A stretch of DNA of 64,000 nt, from positions 1,898,699 to 1,962,698 of the forward strand of contig NZ_LT671675.1 of assembly GCF_900143685.1 (NCBI RefSeq), in the 5' to 3' direction. The translations under genes and the position numbers were made by a program. How positions within the stretch are numbered: position 1 is the stretch's first letter; each line of letters opens with the position of its first letter. A model generated the notes under the pieces. It was not told the DNA's origin. It searched no databases and was given only the letters and a program-made list of their open reading frames with translations. Source of the DNA: Parolsenella massiliensis. Lineage in GTDB: Bacteria > Actinomycetota > Coriobacteriia > Coriobacteriales > Atopobiaceae. This document shows positions 47,125 through 54,509 of the stretch, piece by piece.

Positions 47125-47190
47125 GCGGTAGAATCGAAACGTTATGCATGTTGACACGTCGGCCAGCCGCGACAGCACAGGAGGAGCCGC

Positions 47191-48537
47191 ATGATCGATC
47201 GCTACACCCGTCCCGAGATGGGCCACATCTTCTCGCTTGAGAACAAGTACGCCATTTGGCAGGAGATCGAGGTGCTCGCCTGCGAGGCCCAGGCCGAGCT
47301 CGGCAAGATCGGCATCACCAAGGAAGACGCCGCCTGGATCCGTGACCACGCCAAGTTCGAGAAGACCGAGGTAGACGCCATCGAGGAGGTTACGCGCCAC
47401 GACGTCATCGCCTTCCTCACGAACATGAAGGACTACATCGACGCCGACGTGCCCGAGGGCGACCCCAAGCCAAGCCGCTGGGTTCACTACGGCATGACGA
47501 GCTCCGACCTGGGCGACACGGCCCTGTGCTACCAGCTCACGCAGGCCTGTGACCTCATCATCGAGGACGTCCAGAAGCTTGGCGAGATCTGCAAGCGTCG
47601 TGCGTTCGAGGAGCGCGACACCCTCTGTGCCGGCCGCACCCACGGCATCCACGCCGAGCCCATGACCTTTGGCATGAAGTTCGGCTCGTGGGCCTGGGAG
47701 CTCAAGCGCGACCTCGACCGCCTTCGTGACGCCCGCAACAACGTGGCGTTCGGCGCCATCTCCGGCGCGGTGGGCACCTACTCCAGCATCGACCCGTTTG
47801 TCGAGGAGTACGTCTGCGAGCACCTCGGCCTCGTCCATGACCCGCTGTCCACGCAGGTCATCAGCCGCGACCACCACGCCTACCTCGCCGGCGTCCTTGC
47901 CACCACGGCCGCGACCTGCGAGCGTATCGCCACCGAGGTCCGCAACCTCCAGAAGACCGATACCCTCGAGGCCGAGGAACCGTTCCGCAAGGGACAGAAG
48001 GGCAGCTCGGCCATGCCGCACAAGCGCAACCCCATCACGATGGAGAAGGTCTGCGGCCTTTCTCGCGTGGTGAAGGCAAATGCCCAGGTGGCCTTCGACA
48101 ACGTCGCCCTGTGGCACGAGCGTGACATCTCGCACTCGAGTGCCGAACGCGTTGCCCAGGCAGACAGCTTCATCGCGCTTGACCACATGTTCCAGTGCCT
48201 CATTCGCGTCATCGACGGTCTGCAGCTCTACCCCGCCCGCATGATGGCGAACCTCAACAAGACGCGCGGCCTCATCTTCTCGTCCAAGGTGCTGCTCGCC
48301 CTCGTGGACACCGGCATCACGCGAGAGGACGCCTATGCCATCGTTCAGGAGAACGCCATGGCCACCTGGCACGAGGTGCAGGACTGCGTCTCTGGCCCCA
48401 CGTTCAAGGAACGCCTCGAGGCCGACCCGCGCTGCACCGTGAGTGCCGAGAAGCTCGACGAGATCTTTGACCCGTGGGACTTCCTCACGCGTATCGATGT
48501 CGTCTTCGACCGCCTGGAGAAGCTGAGCTTCGAGTAG
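47191..48537 (+). CDS. purB: Adenylosuccinate lyase
   Basis: The 448-residue enzyme belongs to the fumarase/aspartase superfamily and acts twice in purine synthesis, splitting SAICAR to AICAR and adenylosuccinate to AMP. Signature segments are HYGMTSSDLGDTA with catalytic Ser region (about 90-102), GRTHGIHAEPMTFG with the catalytic His (about 150-163) and the superfamily signature KGSSAMPHKRNPI (about 270-282). GGAGGAG lies upstream of the ATG. It is followed by a hairpin and a TSCPD gene. purC, another purine gene, lies 4 kb downstream but is not contiguous. Confidence 0.97.
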   Translation: MIDRYTRPEMGHIFSLENKYAIWQEIEVLACEAQAELGKIGITKEDAAWIRDHAKFEKTEVDAIEEVTRHDVIAFLTNMKDYIDADVPEGDPKPSRWVHYGMTSSDLGDTALCYQLTQACDLIIEDVQKLGEICKRRAFEERDTLCAGRTHGIHAEPMTFGMKFGSWAWELKRDLDRLRDARNNVAFGAISGAVGTYSSIDPFVEEYVCEHLGLVHDPLSTQVISRDHHAYLAGVLATTAATCERIATEVRNLQKTDTLEAEEPFRKGQKGSSAMPHKRNPITMEKVCGLSRVVKANAQVAFDNVALWHERDISHSSAERVAQADSFIALDHMFQCLIRVIDGLQLYPARMMANLNKTRGLIFSSKVLLALVDTGITREDAYAIVQENAMATWHEVQDCVSGPTFKERLEADPRCTVSAEKLDEIFDPWDFLTRIDVVFDRLEKLSFE

Positions 48538-48560
48538 GCGTGCCAGCATATCTGGTATGG

Positions 48561-48600
48561 CCGTGCCGGGAAGCGGGGATACTTCTCGGCACGGTTCGTT
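48561..48600 (+). terminator. Terminator-like hairpin after purB
   Basis: CCGTGCCGGGAAG (48561-48573) pairs with CTTCTCGGCACGG (48582-48594) with one mismatch, followed by TTCGTT. It lies 24 nt after purB and 25 nt before the next start, so it may end or attenuate transcription. Confidence 0.55.
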
Positions 48601-48618
48601 CTGAAGAAGGAGAAACGC

Positions 48619-48885
48619 ATGTTCAGCTACGACTTCCGCCCGCGCGGCGTGTGCTCCCAGATGATTCACATCGGCCTTTCCGATGACGGCAACACCATCG
48701 AGCAGGTCTCATTCGAGGGTGGCTGCAACGGCAACCTCAAGGCCGTCTCCAAGCTCGTGGCCGGCCACTCCGTGGATGAGATCGTGGGCATCCTCGCCGG
48801 CAACACGTGCGGTCCGCGCCGCACGTCCTGCGCAGACCAGCTCACCATTGGCCTTCACGAGGCCCGCGCCGCCGCCCAGGCGTAA
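48619..48885 (+). CDS. TSCPD-domain protein (TIGR03905 type)
   Basis: The 88-residue protein is a complete stand-alone TSCPD domain. It shows GVCSQMIHIGLSDDGNTI at the start, the EGGCNGNLKAVSKL centre and the closing TCGPRRTSCADQL, with the conserved Cys residues of the family. TSCPD domains occur at the C-terminus of class II ribonucleotide reductase and as small proteins of unknown role, possibly metal-binding. AAGGAGAAA precedes the ATG. It is 8 nt from the following Tat lipoprotein gene. Confidence 0.88.
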   Translation: MFSYDFRPRGVCSQMIHIGLSDDGNTIEQVSFEGGCNGNLKAVSKLVAGHSVDEIVGILAGNTCGPRRTSCADQLTIGLHEARAAAQA

Positions 48886-48893
48886 GCGAGACC

Positions 48894-50126
48894 ATGTCGA
48901 TTCTTCCCAGCAACATATCGAGGCGCTCGTTTTTGCGTGGAACCGCGGCCACGGCCGCCGGCGCCGCCGCTATCTCCGTGCTGTCCTCGTGCGGCAAGCC
49001 TGCCGAGACGACCTCGGACCCCGTGGTCGTGGACTCGGGGACGGCCACCTATGTCGTGGGCTCCGGCGACATCCAGGGCTCCTACGAGCAGGCGGCAGAC
49101 GGCCGCGGCACGGCGTCGCTGGCCGAGGCGGGCTCGTGGAGCCTCCCGCTGGGATGCGTGCTGCGCCCGTCCGAGGGGCAGTGGAAGCCCTATGTCGTGC
49201 CTAGCGAGACGCCCTCGGCCATGACGAGCGCGGGAGCCTTCTCGGTCTCATCGGGAACGAACTCGCTGCTTGTGGACACGTCGCGCACGGGCGGCAACTT
49301 CGTCATCTATGACGCGCAGTGCTCGGACTCGGTGTTTGCCTGGACGGAGCTCGACATCGTGAGCCATGACTGGCGCCTGTTCGCCGCACCCCTCACGGAT
49401 GGCGCCCTTGGGACGGTCACGACGCTCTGGAAGGGCGACGCGGACTATGACCCGCCGCTCGCCTGCTGCTCGGGCTCGAGCGTCATATGGCTCGTCATGC
49501 CCTCGACCTCCGGCTCCAAGTCCACGGAGAGCTCCTCGTGCTACCTGTGGAAGGCCGGCACCAGCTCGGCAGACGAGGTCGTTCGCTCCCAGGGCCGCTT
49601 TGCCTGCGCCCCCACGGTGTCAGACGGCAACGTGACGCTTGTCCCGCGTGTGCGCGCGAGCGAGGGCCGCTACTTTGGGATCACGGCCTACTCGCTTGAC
49701 TCGGACCTCTCCTCGCAGGTTGACCAGCTCGTGCTGCCTGCGAGCGTCTCGCCGATGCATGCCACCTATATGGACGGGAAGTTCGTCTTCTCCATCGAGG
49801 CGAACTACGGCACGGGTGGCCTTCTCGGCAACATGGGCACCTACATTGGCTCTGGGGATGGGGCGTTCATCGTGATGCCGCGCGAGCCGGCCGCCGCCGT
49901 GGCGGGCAAGGGGGGCGTCTACCTCGTCAAGACGCGTGCCTCGCACGTCATCGTGGACACGAACGCCCAGACGTATGCCACGCTGTCTGCGCCCAACCGC
50001 ACGCTCGACTTTGGCGACTACCCGGCAAGCATGGGCACCACCTCGACGTTCGTGACGTTTGCCACGGTCAAGGACGAACAGTCTGGCTATCCCAGCTCGG
50101 TGCAGGTGCGTGCCTGGGCGCTCTAG
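48894..50126 (+). CDS. Tat-exported lipoprotein, probable beta-propeller
   Basis: The 410-residue protein opens with a twin-arginine signal (ISRRSFLRG, residues about 8-16), a hydrophobic helix and a lipobox LSSC near residue 33, so it is probably a Tat-dependent lipoprotein outside the membrane. The mature part contains repeated four-stranded patterns with Gly/Asp turns (VFAWTELDIVSHDWRLFAAP, SVIWLVMPSTSG, FVFSIEANYGTGG), typical of a beta-propeller, although I cannot assign a family. The ribosome site is weak, which suits translational coupling to the TSCPD gene. It is directly upstream of a two-component system and could sense or modulate it; that link is inferred. Confidence 0.7.
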   Translation: MSILPSNISRRSFLRGTAATAAGAAAISVLSSCGKPAETTSDPVVVDSGTATYVVGSGDIQGSYEQAADGRGTASLAEAGSWSLPLGCVLRPSEGQWKPYVVPSETPSAMTSAGAFSVSSGTNSLLVDTSRTGGNFVIYDAQCSDSVFAWTELDIVSHDWRLFAAPLTDGALGTVTTLWKGDADYDPPLACCSGSSVIWLVMPSTSGSKSTESSSCYLWKAGTSSADEVVRSQGRFACAPTVSDGNVTLVPRVRASEGRYFGITAYSLDSDLSSQVDQLVLPASVSPMHATYMDGKFVFSIEANYGTGGLLGNMGTYIGSGDGAFIVMPREPAAAVAGKGGVYLVKTRASHVIVDTNAQTYATLSAPNRTLDFGDYPASMGTTSTFVTFATVKDEQSGYPSSVQVRAWAL

Positions 50127-50238
50127 CGAGTGGGGCCGTCCGCGGTCCTGTTGGTTAGCTTGATGGCCCGATGGGGTAAACTGCCAAATAGGAATGCCGA
50201 GCGCCTGCGCTTGGCCAATAGCTGATAGGGAGGCCGTC

Positions 50239-50958
50239 ATGGCTTCGGACACTAAGAAGATTCTGCTGGTCGAGGACGAGAAGGCCATTCGCGAGGCCGT
50301 CGCCGCGTACTTCGAGCGCGAGGGCTACTGGGTCCGCGCCGTTGGCGACGGCCAGGCCGCGGTCGACGAGTTCGAGAAGCACGGCTTTGACCTCATCGTG
50401 CTCGACCTCATGCTTCCCAAGCTCTCCGGCGAGCGCGTCTGCCGCGCCATCCGTGATCAGTCGGACGTGCCCATCATCATGGTCACGGCCAAGGACCAGG
50501 TCGAGGACCGCATCATCGGCCTCGAGCTCGGCGCGGATGACTACCTCGTGAAGCCGTTCTCGCCCCGCGAGCTCGTTGCCCGCGTGCGCGCCCTGCTTCG
50601 TCGCGCCCGCACCGAGAGCGAGCCCACGCTCGAGGTCCTCGACTACGGCGACCTCGTCATCAACATCTCGGCTCACAAGGTGACGGTGCGCGGCAAGGAG
50701 GTCGACCTCACGGCCTCCGAGTTCAAGCTGCTCGTGACGCTCGCCCGCTACCCCGGCCAGGTCTACAGCCGCATGGAGCTCGTGGAGAAGGTCCTGGGCT
50801 ACGACTTCGAGGGCTACGAGCGCACGATTGACTCCCACGTCAAGAACCTGCGCGCCAAGCTCGGCGATGACCCGCGCAACCCCACGTGGCTCTACACGGT
50901 GCACGGCGTTGGCTACCGCTTCGATGCGCCCGAGCCCGCCGAGAAGACCGAGAACTAG
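50239..50958 (+). CDS. OmpR/PhoB-family response regulator
   Basis: The 239-residue regulator has a receiver domain (about 7-120) with acidic pocket VEDE (11-14), phosphoacceptor Asp 56 in LIVLDLMLP and Lys in DDYLVKPFSP, followed by a winged-helix DNA-binding domain (about 140-232, DLTASEFKLLVTLARYPGQV, then DSHVKNLRAKLGD and VHGVGYRF). GGGAGG sits 5 nt before the ATG. It is followed by its histidine kinase after 21 nt. Architecture and context resemble actinobacterial MtrA/RegX3-type pairs, but the target genes are unknown. Confidence 0.95.
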   Translation: MASDTKKILLVEDEKAIREAVAAYFEREGYWVRAVGDGQAAVDEFEKHGFDLIVLDLMLPKLSGERVCRAIRDQSDVPIIMVTAKDQVEDRIIGLELGADDYLVKPFSPRELVARVRALLRRARTESEPTLEVLDYGDLVINISAHKVTVRGKEVDLTASEFKLLVTLARYPGQVYSRMELVEKVLGYDFEGYERTIDSHVKNLRAKLGDDPRNPTWLYTVHGVGYRFDAPEPAEKTEN

Positions 50959-50979
50959 CCAAGGTCGAGGGAGTGTGAC

Positions 50980-52566
50980 TTGGTGCCCGCCAAGTTCGTC
51001 ATAGGAAAGAAGATTCGTCAGGAGCGCCCCGAGGATGACATTCCCGAGGCGCTCAAGACGTCCGATGGCTCGATGGCCTCGTGGAAGACCCTCTCGAACC
51101 GCCAGTCTCGCCACATGTCGTATCGCGGCAAGATGACGCTCATGTTCGCTGGCGTTGCCGCGGTCACGGCGATCATCCTCATCACGGTTCTCGGCGTTAA
51201 CTGGGAAGCCCAGTTCATGAGCTACACGCGCTCGAACATGGAGCGCTATGCGTCCGTCATCGCCGACGGCCTGGCCGAGTCCTATGACACGGTGAGCGGC
51301 TGGTCCGACGAGGACGTGGACCGCACCGTGCAGTCCTCGTCCATCTCGAGCGAGGTGGGCGTCCAGGTCATCGATGCCAACGGCGGCATCGTCTACGACG
51401 ACACGTGGTCCCGCGGTGCCGAGCACGAGGATGCCGAGGACGCCGCGAGCGCAGCCGCCAACGCCTCGCGCTCGAAGGGCGTCTCGCTTGCCCCCACGGA
51501 CGCAGACTCGGTTGTCTCGCATGAGATCGTCGACTCGTCCGGAAACGTCGTGGGCGAGGTTCGCCTCTGGGCCTTTGGGAGCGACGCGCTGCTCACGAAG
51601 GGCGATGCGGCCTTCCGCACGATGTCGTACAACGCCGTGGTGTATGCGGCCATCGTCGCCGTCATTCTCGCCTGCATCATGGGCGTCATCGCCTCGCGCA
51701 AGCTGGCGAAGCCCATCAAGTCCATCACGTCCACGGCGGCCCAGATTCGCTCCGGTGACCTCACGGCGCGTACCGGCATCGTGGGCGAGGACGAGATTGG
51801 CCAGTTGGGCGAGACGTTCGATGACATGGCAACGTCGCTCGAGCGCGACCTCAAGCTCGAGCACCGCCTCACGAGTGACGTCGCTCACGAGCTGCGCACC
51901 CCGCTCATGGCCATGCTTGCAACCGTTGAGGCCATGCAGGACGGCGTGCTTCCGGCAGACGAGGAACACCTTGAGACCGTAGCGAGCGAGGTGCGCCGCC
52001 TGTCTCGCCTCGTGTCCGCGATGCTGCAGCTCTCGCGCATCGAGAACGGCACCACGAAGTTCAACCCCGAGAAGACGGACATGATCCGCCTCGTGCGCTC
52101 GGTGGTCGAGGCGCAGGAGCAGCTGTTCACCGATCGGGGCCTTCGCTTGAAGCTCGACGTCAAGACGAACCGCCGCGAGCTGTTCTGCGAGGTCGACCGC
52201 GACATGATTCGTCAGGCGATCATCAACCTCATGTCGAACGCCCTGCGCTACACGCCCGAGGACGGCTACGTTGTGGTGAGCGTGGCACAGGAGGGCCGTG
52301 ACGTGCTCGTTGCCGTGGCCGATACGGGCATCGGTATCGCCAAGGAGGACCTCGCACGCGTGTTCAGCCGCTTCTGGCGCTCCGACGCGAGCCGCGAGCG
52401 CGTGAGCGGAGGCCTTGGCGTGGGCCTTGCCGTGACCAAGGAGATCATCGACCGCCACCATGGCTTCATCGGCGTCGAGTCCGAGCTGGGCAAGGGAACG
52501 AAGTTCACCCTCCACATTCCGCGCGTGCAGGAGCGCGCCTCGCAGCTCCCCGGCGAGGACAAGTAG
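50980..52566 (+). CDS. Membrane sensor histidine kinase
   Basis: The 528-residue kinase has a 50-residue cytoplasmic N-terminus, TM1 (about 52-73), an extracellular sensor (about 74-217) with a striking acidic Ala-rich loop near 147-165, TM2 (about 218-238), a HAMP domain (about 239-290), a HisKA domain with phospho-His 303 in SDVAHELRTPL and an HATPase domain (N-box LMSNALRYTPEDG, then DTGIGIAKEDL and GGLGVGLAVTKEII). It phosphorylates the adjacent regulator. Start is TTG 50980 (GAGGGAG 6 nt upstream) or GTG 50983. A terminator follows. Confidence 0.95.
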   Translation: MVPAKFVIGKKIRQERPEDDIPEALKTSDGSMASWKTLSNRQSRHMSYRGKMTLMFAGVAAVTAIILITVLGVNWEAQFMSYTRSNMERYASVIADGLAESYDTVSGWSDEDVDRTVQSSSISSEVGVQVIDANGGIVYDDTWSRGAEHEDAEDAASAAANASRSKGVSLAPTDADSVVSHEIVDSSGNVVGEVRLWAFGSDALLTKGDAAFRTMSYNAVVYAAIVAVILACIMGVIASRKLAKPIKSITSTAAQIRSGDLTARTGIVGEDEIGQLGETFDDMATSLERDLKLEHRLTSDVAHELRTPLMAMLATVEAMQDGVLPADEEHLETVASEVRRLSRLVSAMLQLSRIENGTTKFNPEKTDMIRLVRSVVEAQEQLFTDRGLRLKLDVKTNRRELFCEVDRDMIRQAIINLMSNALRYTPEDGYVVVSVAQEGRDVLVAVADTGIGIAKEDLARVFSRFWRSDASRERVSGGLGVGLAVTKEIIDRHHGFIGVESELGKGTKFTLHIPRVQERASQLPGEDK

Positions 52567-52596
52567 GCTCCCTCGCAAGCATTTGCGTCTCTAGCA

Positions 52597-52628
52597 GCGC
52601 CTCTCGTCATATGGCGAGGGGCGCTTTT
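52597..52628 (+). terminator. Terminator of the two-component operon
   Basis: GCGCCTCTCG (52597-52606) pairs with CGAGGGGCGC (52615-52624) with one G-U pair, then TTTTC. The purC -10 box TACAAT follows at 52633-52638. Confidence 0.75.
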
Positions 52629-52690
52629 CTACTACAATAGACGGGTTATTGCCGGTTTTGCGTAACTCAACCGAGGGGAAGCGGTGCCGT

Positions 52691-53587
52691 ATGGCAGCAA
52701 TGGGGAAGCGCCCAGACTCGCAAGGCAAGGTCCGTGACATCTACGACTGCGGTGACTCGCTGCTGATGGTCGCGAGCGACCGCATCAGCGCGTACGACTT
52801 CATCCTTCCGGATGAGATTCCGTACAAGGGCGAGATCCTCACGCGCGTCTCGGCCTTCTGGTTCAAGAAGTTCGAGGACATCCTGCCCAACCATGTCATC
52901 TCGCTCGACCCTGATGACTACCCGGCGGAGTTTGCCGAGTACAAGGACTATCTCCTTGGCCGCTCCATGCTCGTGAAGAAGGCCACGACGGTGCCCATCG
53001 AGTGCATCGTGCGCGGCTACCTCACCGGCTCGGGCAAGAAGACCTATGACGAGAAGGGCACGGTCTGCGGCATCAAGCTCCCTGAGGGCCTCACCGAGGC
53101 ATCGAAGCTCCCCGAGCCCATCTTCACCCCGTCGACGAAGGCGGCCCTGGGCGATCACGACGAGAACATCTCGTTCGACCGCTGCGCGGAGATCGTGGGC
53201 CTCGACGTTGCCACGCAGCTGCGCGACGCGTCGCTTGCCATCTACAAGGCTGCCGCCGAGTATGCCGCCACGCGTGGCATCATCATCGCCGACACCAAGT
53301 TTGAGTTTGGCTTCATCGATGGCAAGCTCGCCATCATCGACGAGTGCCTCACGCCCGATTCCAGCCGCTTCTGGCCTGCCGAGGGCTACTCCGAGGGCCA
53401 CGTCCAGCCCAGCTTCGACAAGCAGTACGTCCGTGACTGGCTGCGTGCGAACTGGGACATGACGGGCGAGCCGCCCCACCTGCCCTCCGAGGTTGTCGCC
53501 GGCGCCTCCGAGCGCTACCAGGAGGCCTACCAGATCATCACCGGCGAGAAGTTCGTTCCAATGAAGGAGAGCAATGTCCCAGCGTAG
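52691..53587 (+). CDS. purC: Phosphoribosylaminoimidazole-succinocarboxamide synthase
   Basis: PurC (SAICAR synthase) condenses CAIR with aspartate using ATP. At 298 residues it is of the long, yeast Ade1-like type rather than the roughly 240-residue E. coli type. Motifs include GKVRDIYDCGDSLLMVASDRISA (region 10-32), CIVRGYLTGSG (about 107-117), IADTKFEFGF (about 198-207) and DECLTPDSSRFWP (about 215-227). The ATG at 52691 lies after GAGGGGAAG; ATG 52700 is possible. Its end overlaps the next gene by 14 nt, so the two are coupled. Confidence 0.96.
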   Translation: MAAMGKRPDSQGKVRDIYDCGDSLLMVASDRISAYDFILPDEIPYKGEILTRVSAFWFKKFEDILPNHVISLDPDDYPAEFAEYKDYLLGRSMLVKKATTVPIECIVRGYLTGSGKKTYDEKGTVCGIKLPEGLTEASKLPEPIFTPSTKAALGDHDENISFDRCAEIVGLDVATQLRDASLAIYKAAAEYAATRGIIIADTKFEFGFIDGKLAIIDECLTPDSSRFWPAEGYSEGHVQPSFDKQYVRDWLRANWDMTGEPPHLPSEVVAGASERYQEAYQIITGEKFVPMKESNVPA

Positions 53588-54188
53588 CCCGTTCAACAAG
53601 CGAAACCAGCCTCAGACCCAGGAGGAGAAGAAGGCCTCCTCTGCGGGCATGACGCGCAAGTCGCCCACGAAGGCAAAGCCCGTCCGCGAGGCTGCCGGCT
53701 CCGTGCGAGTCGTGGCCAAGAAGAAGAACCCGGACGGCAGCACCTCTACCGTTGGCATGACGAAGGAGGAGAAGAAGGAGGTCCGCCGCGCCGAGCGCGA
53801 GGAGGAGGACGTCTTCAACACCCTCACGAACGCCATGCTCAAGCGTGACGAGCTCTATACCTCGCGCCGTCGCATCTGGTGGGTGTTCCTCGCCCTGGGT
53901 CTCGTGTTCGTTGTGGCTTCGTTTGCCTCTGGCTACATCGGGGCTTCCGATGGCTTCAACATGTACGACCTCTCGACGACGGGCGGCATCCTGTCCGTGG
54001 TTTCGCTCGTGCTTGCCTACGTCTTCATCATCACGTCGCTCGTCTACGAGTGGATGAAGATTCGACCGCTTCGCAACGAGACCCAGAACAGGATCGCTGG
54101 TCTGAGCCCCAAGAAGCGTCGCGCCACGCTTGCTGAGCTCTGCGAGGAGGACGAGCGCAAGCGCGTCGAGAAGAAGTCGGGCAAGTAG
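53574..54188 (+). CDS. Hypothetical two-TM membrane protein coupled to purC
   Basis: The 204-residue protein has a long basic, Lys-rich, probably disordered N-terminus (about 1-95, KEEKKEVRRAEREEEDV), two transmembrane helices (about 103-122 and 136-158) and a charged C-terminal tail ending KKSGK. I recognise no domain. It starts inside the purC 3' end, with GGAGAG upstream, which makes translational coupling likely. A tRNA-Arg gene follows 57 nt later. The topology suggests both termini in the cytoplasm. Confidence 0.7.
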   Translation: MSQRSPFNKRNQPQTQEEKKASSAGMTRKSPTKAKPVREAAGSVRVVAKKKNPDGSTSTVGMTKEEKKEVRRAEREEEDVFNTLTNAMLKRDELYTSRRRIWWVFLALGLVFVVASFASGYIGASDGFNMYDLSTTGGILSVVSLVLAYVFIITSLVYEWMKIRPLRNETQNRIAGLSPKKRRATLAELCEEDERKRVEKKSGK

Positions 54189-54245
54189 GGGTAGAATAGT
54201 CACTCGCCCACGCGTTGGGCTCCGGGCTTGCCCGGGGACATAACC

Positions 54246-54321
54246 GCCTCCGTAGCTCAGGGGATAGAGCACCGCTCTCCTAAAGCGGGTGTCGCGCGTT
54301 CGAATCGCGCCGGGGGCACCA
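54246..54321 (+). tRNA. tRNA-Arg (anticodon CCT)
   Basis: 76-nt tRNA: acceptor GCCTCCG/CGGGGGC (one U-G pair), anticodon loop CTCCTAA (CCT, reading AGG), T-arm GCGTTCGAATCGC and encoded CCA. TAGAAT at 54192-54197 is a likely -10 box. Confidence 0.95.
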
Positions 54322-54330
54322 GACTTGGCA

Positions 54331-54369
54331 GCAGGCCGGGGACATCGAGTCTCCGGCCTGCTTTTGTTT
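54331..54369 (+). terminator. Terminator of tRNA-Arg
   Basis: GCAGGCCGGGGA pairs with TCTCCGGCCTGC (one mismatch), followed by TTTTGTTT. Confidence 0.7.
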
Positions 54370-54441
54370 GGGGCGCCATGGACGGCGCCTCTGCGCTCGG
54401 GCAGACGGCGACCTCCGCCTCGAGCAGACGCCAATAGAGCC

Positions 54442-54484
54442 AAAAAAGGCGCCGCCGCCTCCCGAAGTTGGAAGCGGCGGCGCC
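54442..54484 (-). terminator. Terminator of pknB
   Basis: On the minus strand GGCGCCGCCGC (54474-54484) pairs with its exact complement (54448-54458), followed by TTTTTT, 26 nt after the pknB stop. Confidence 0.8.
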
Positions 54485-54509
54485 TTGCGTTGCGTCTGTG
54501 CGTATCCTG

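Noticed and set aside
47060..47190. Purine riboswitch upstream of purB
   Set aside because: No purine-aptamer core or three-way junction is visible; the structure there is the REP-like palindrome.
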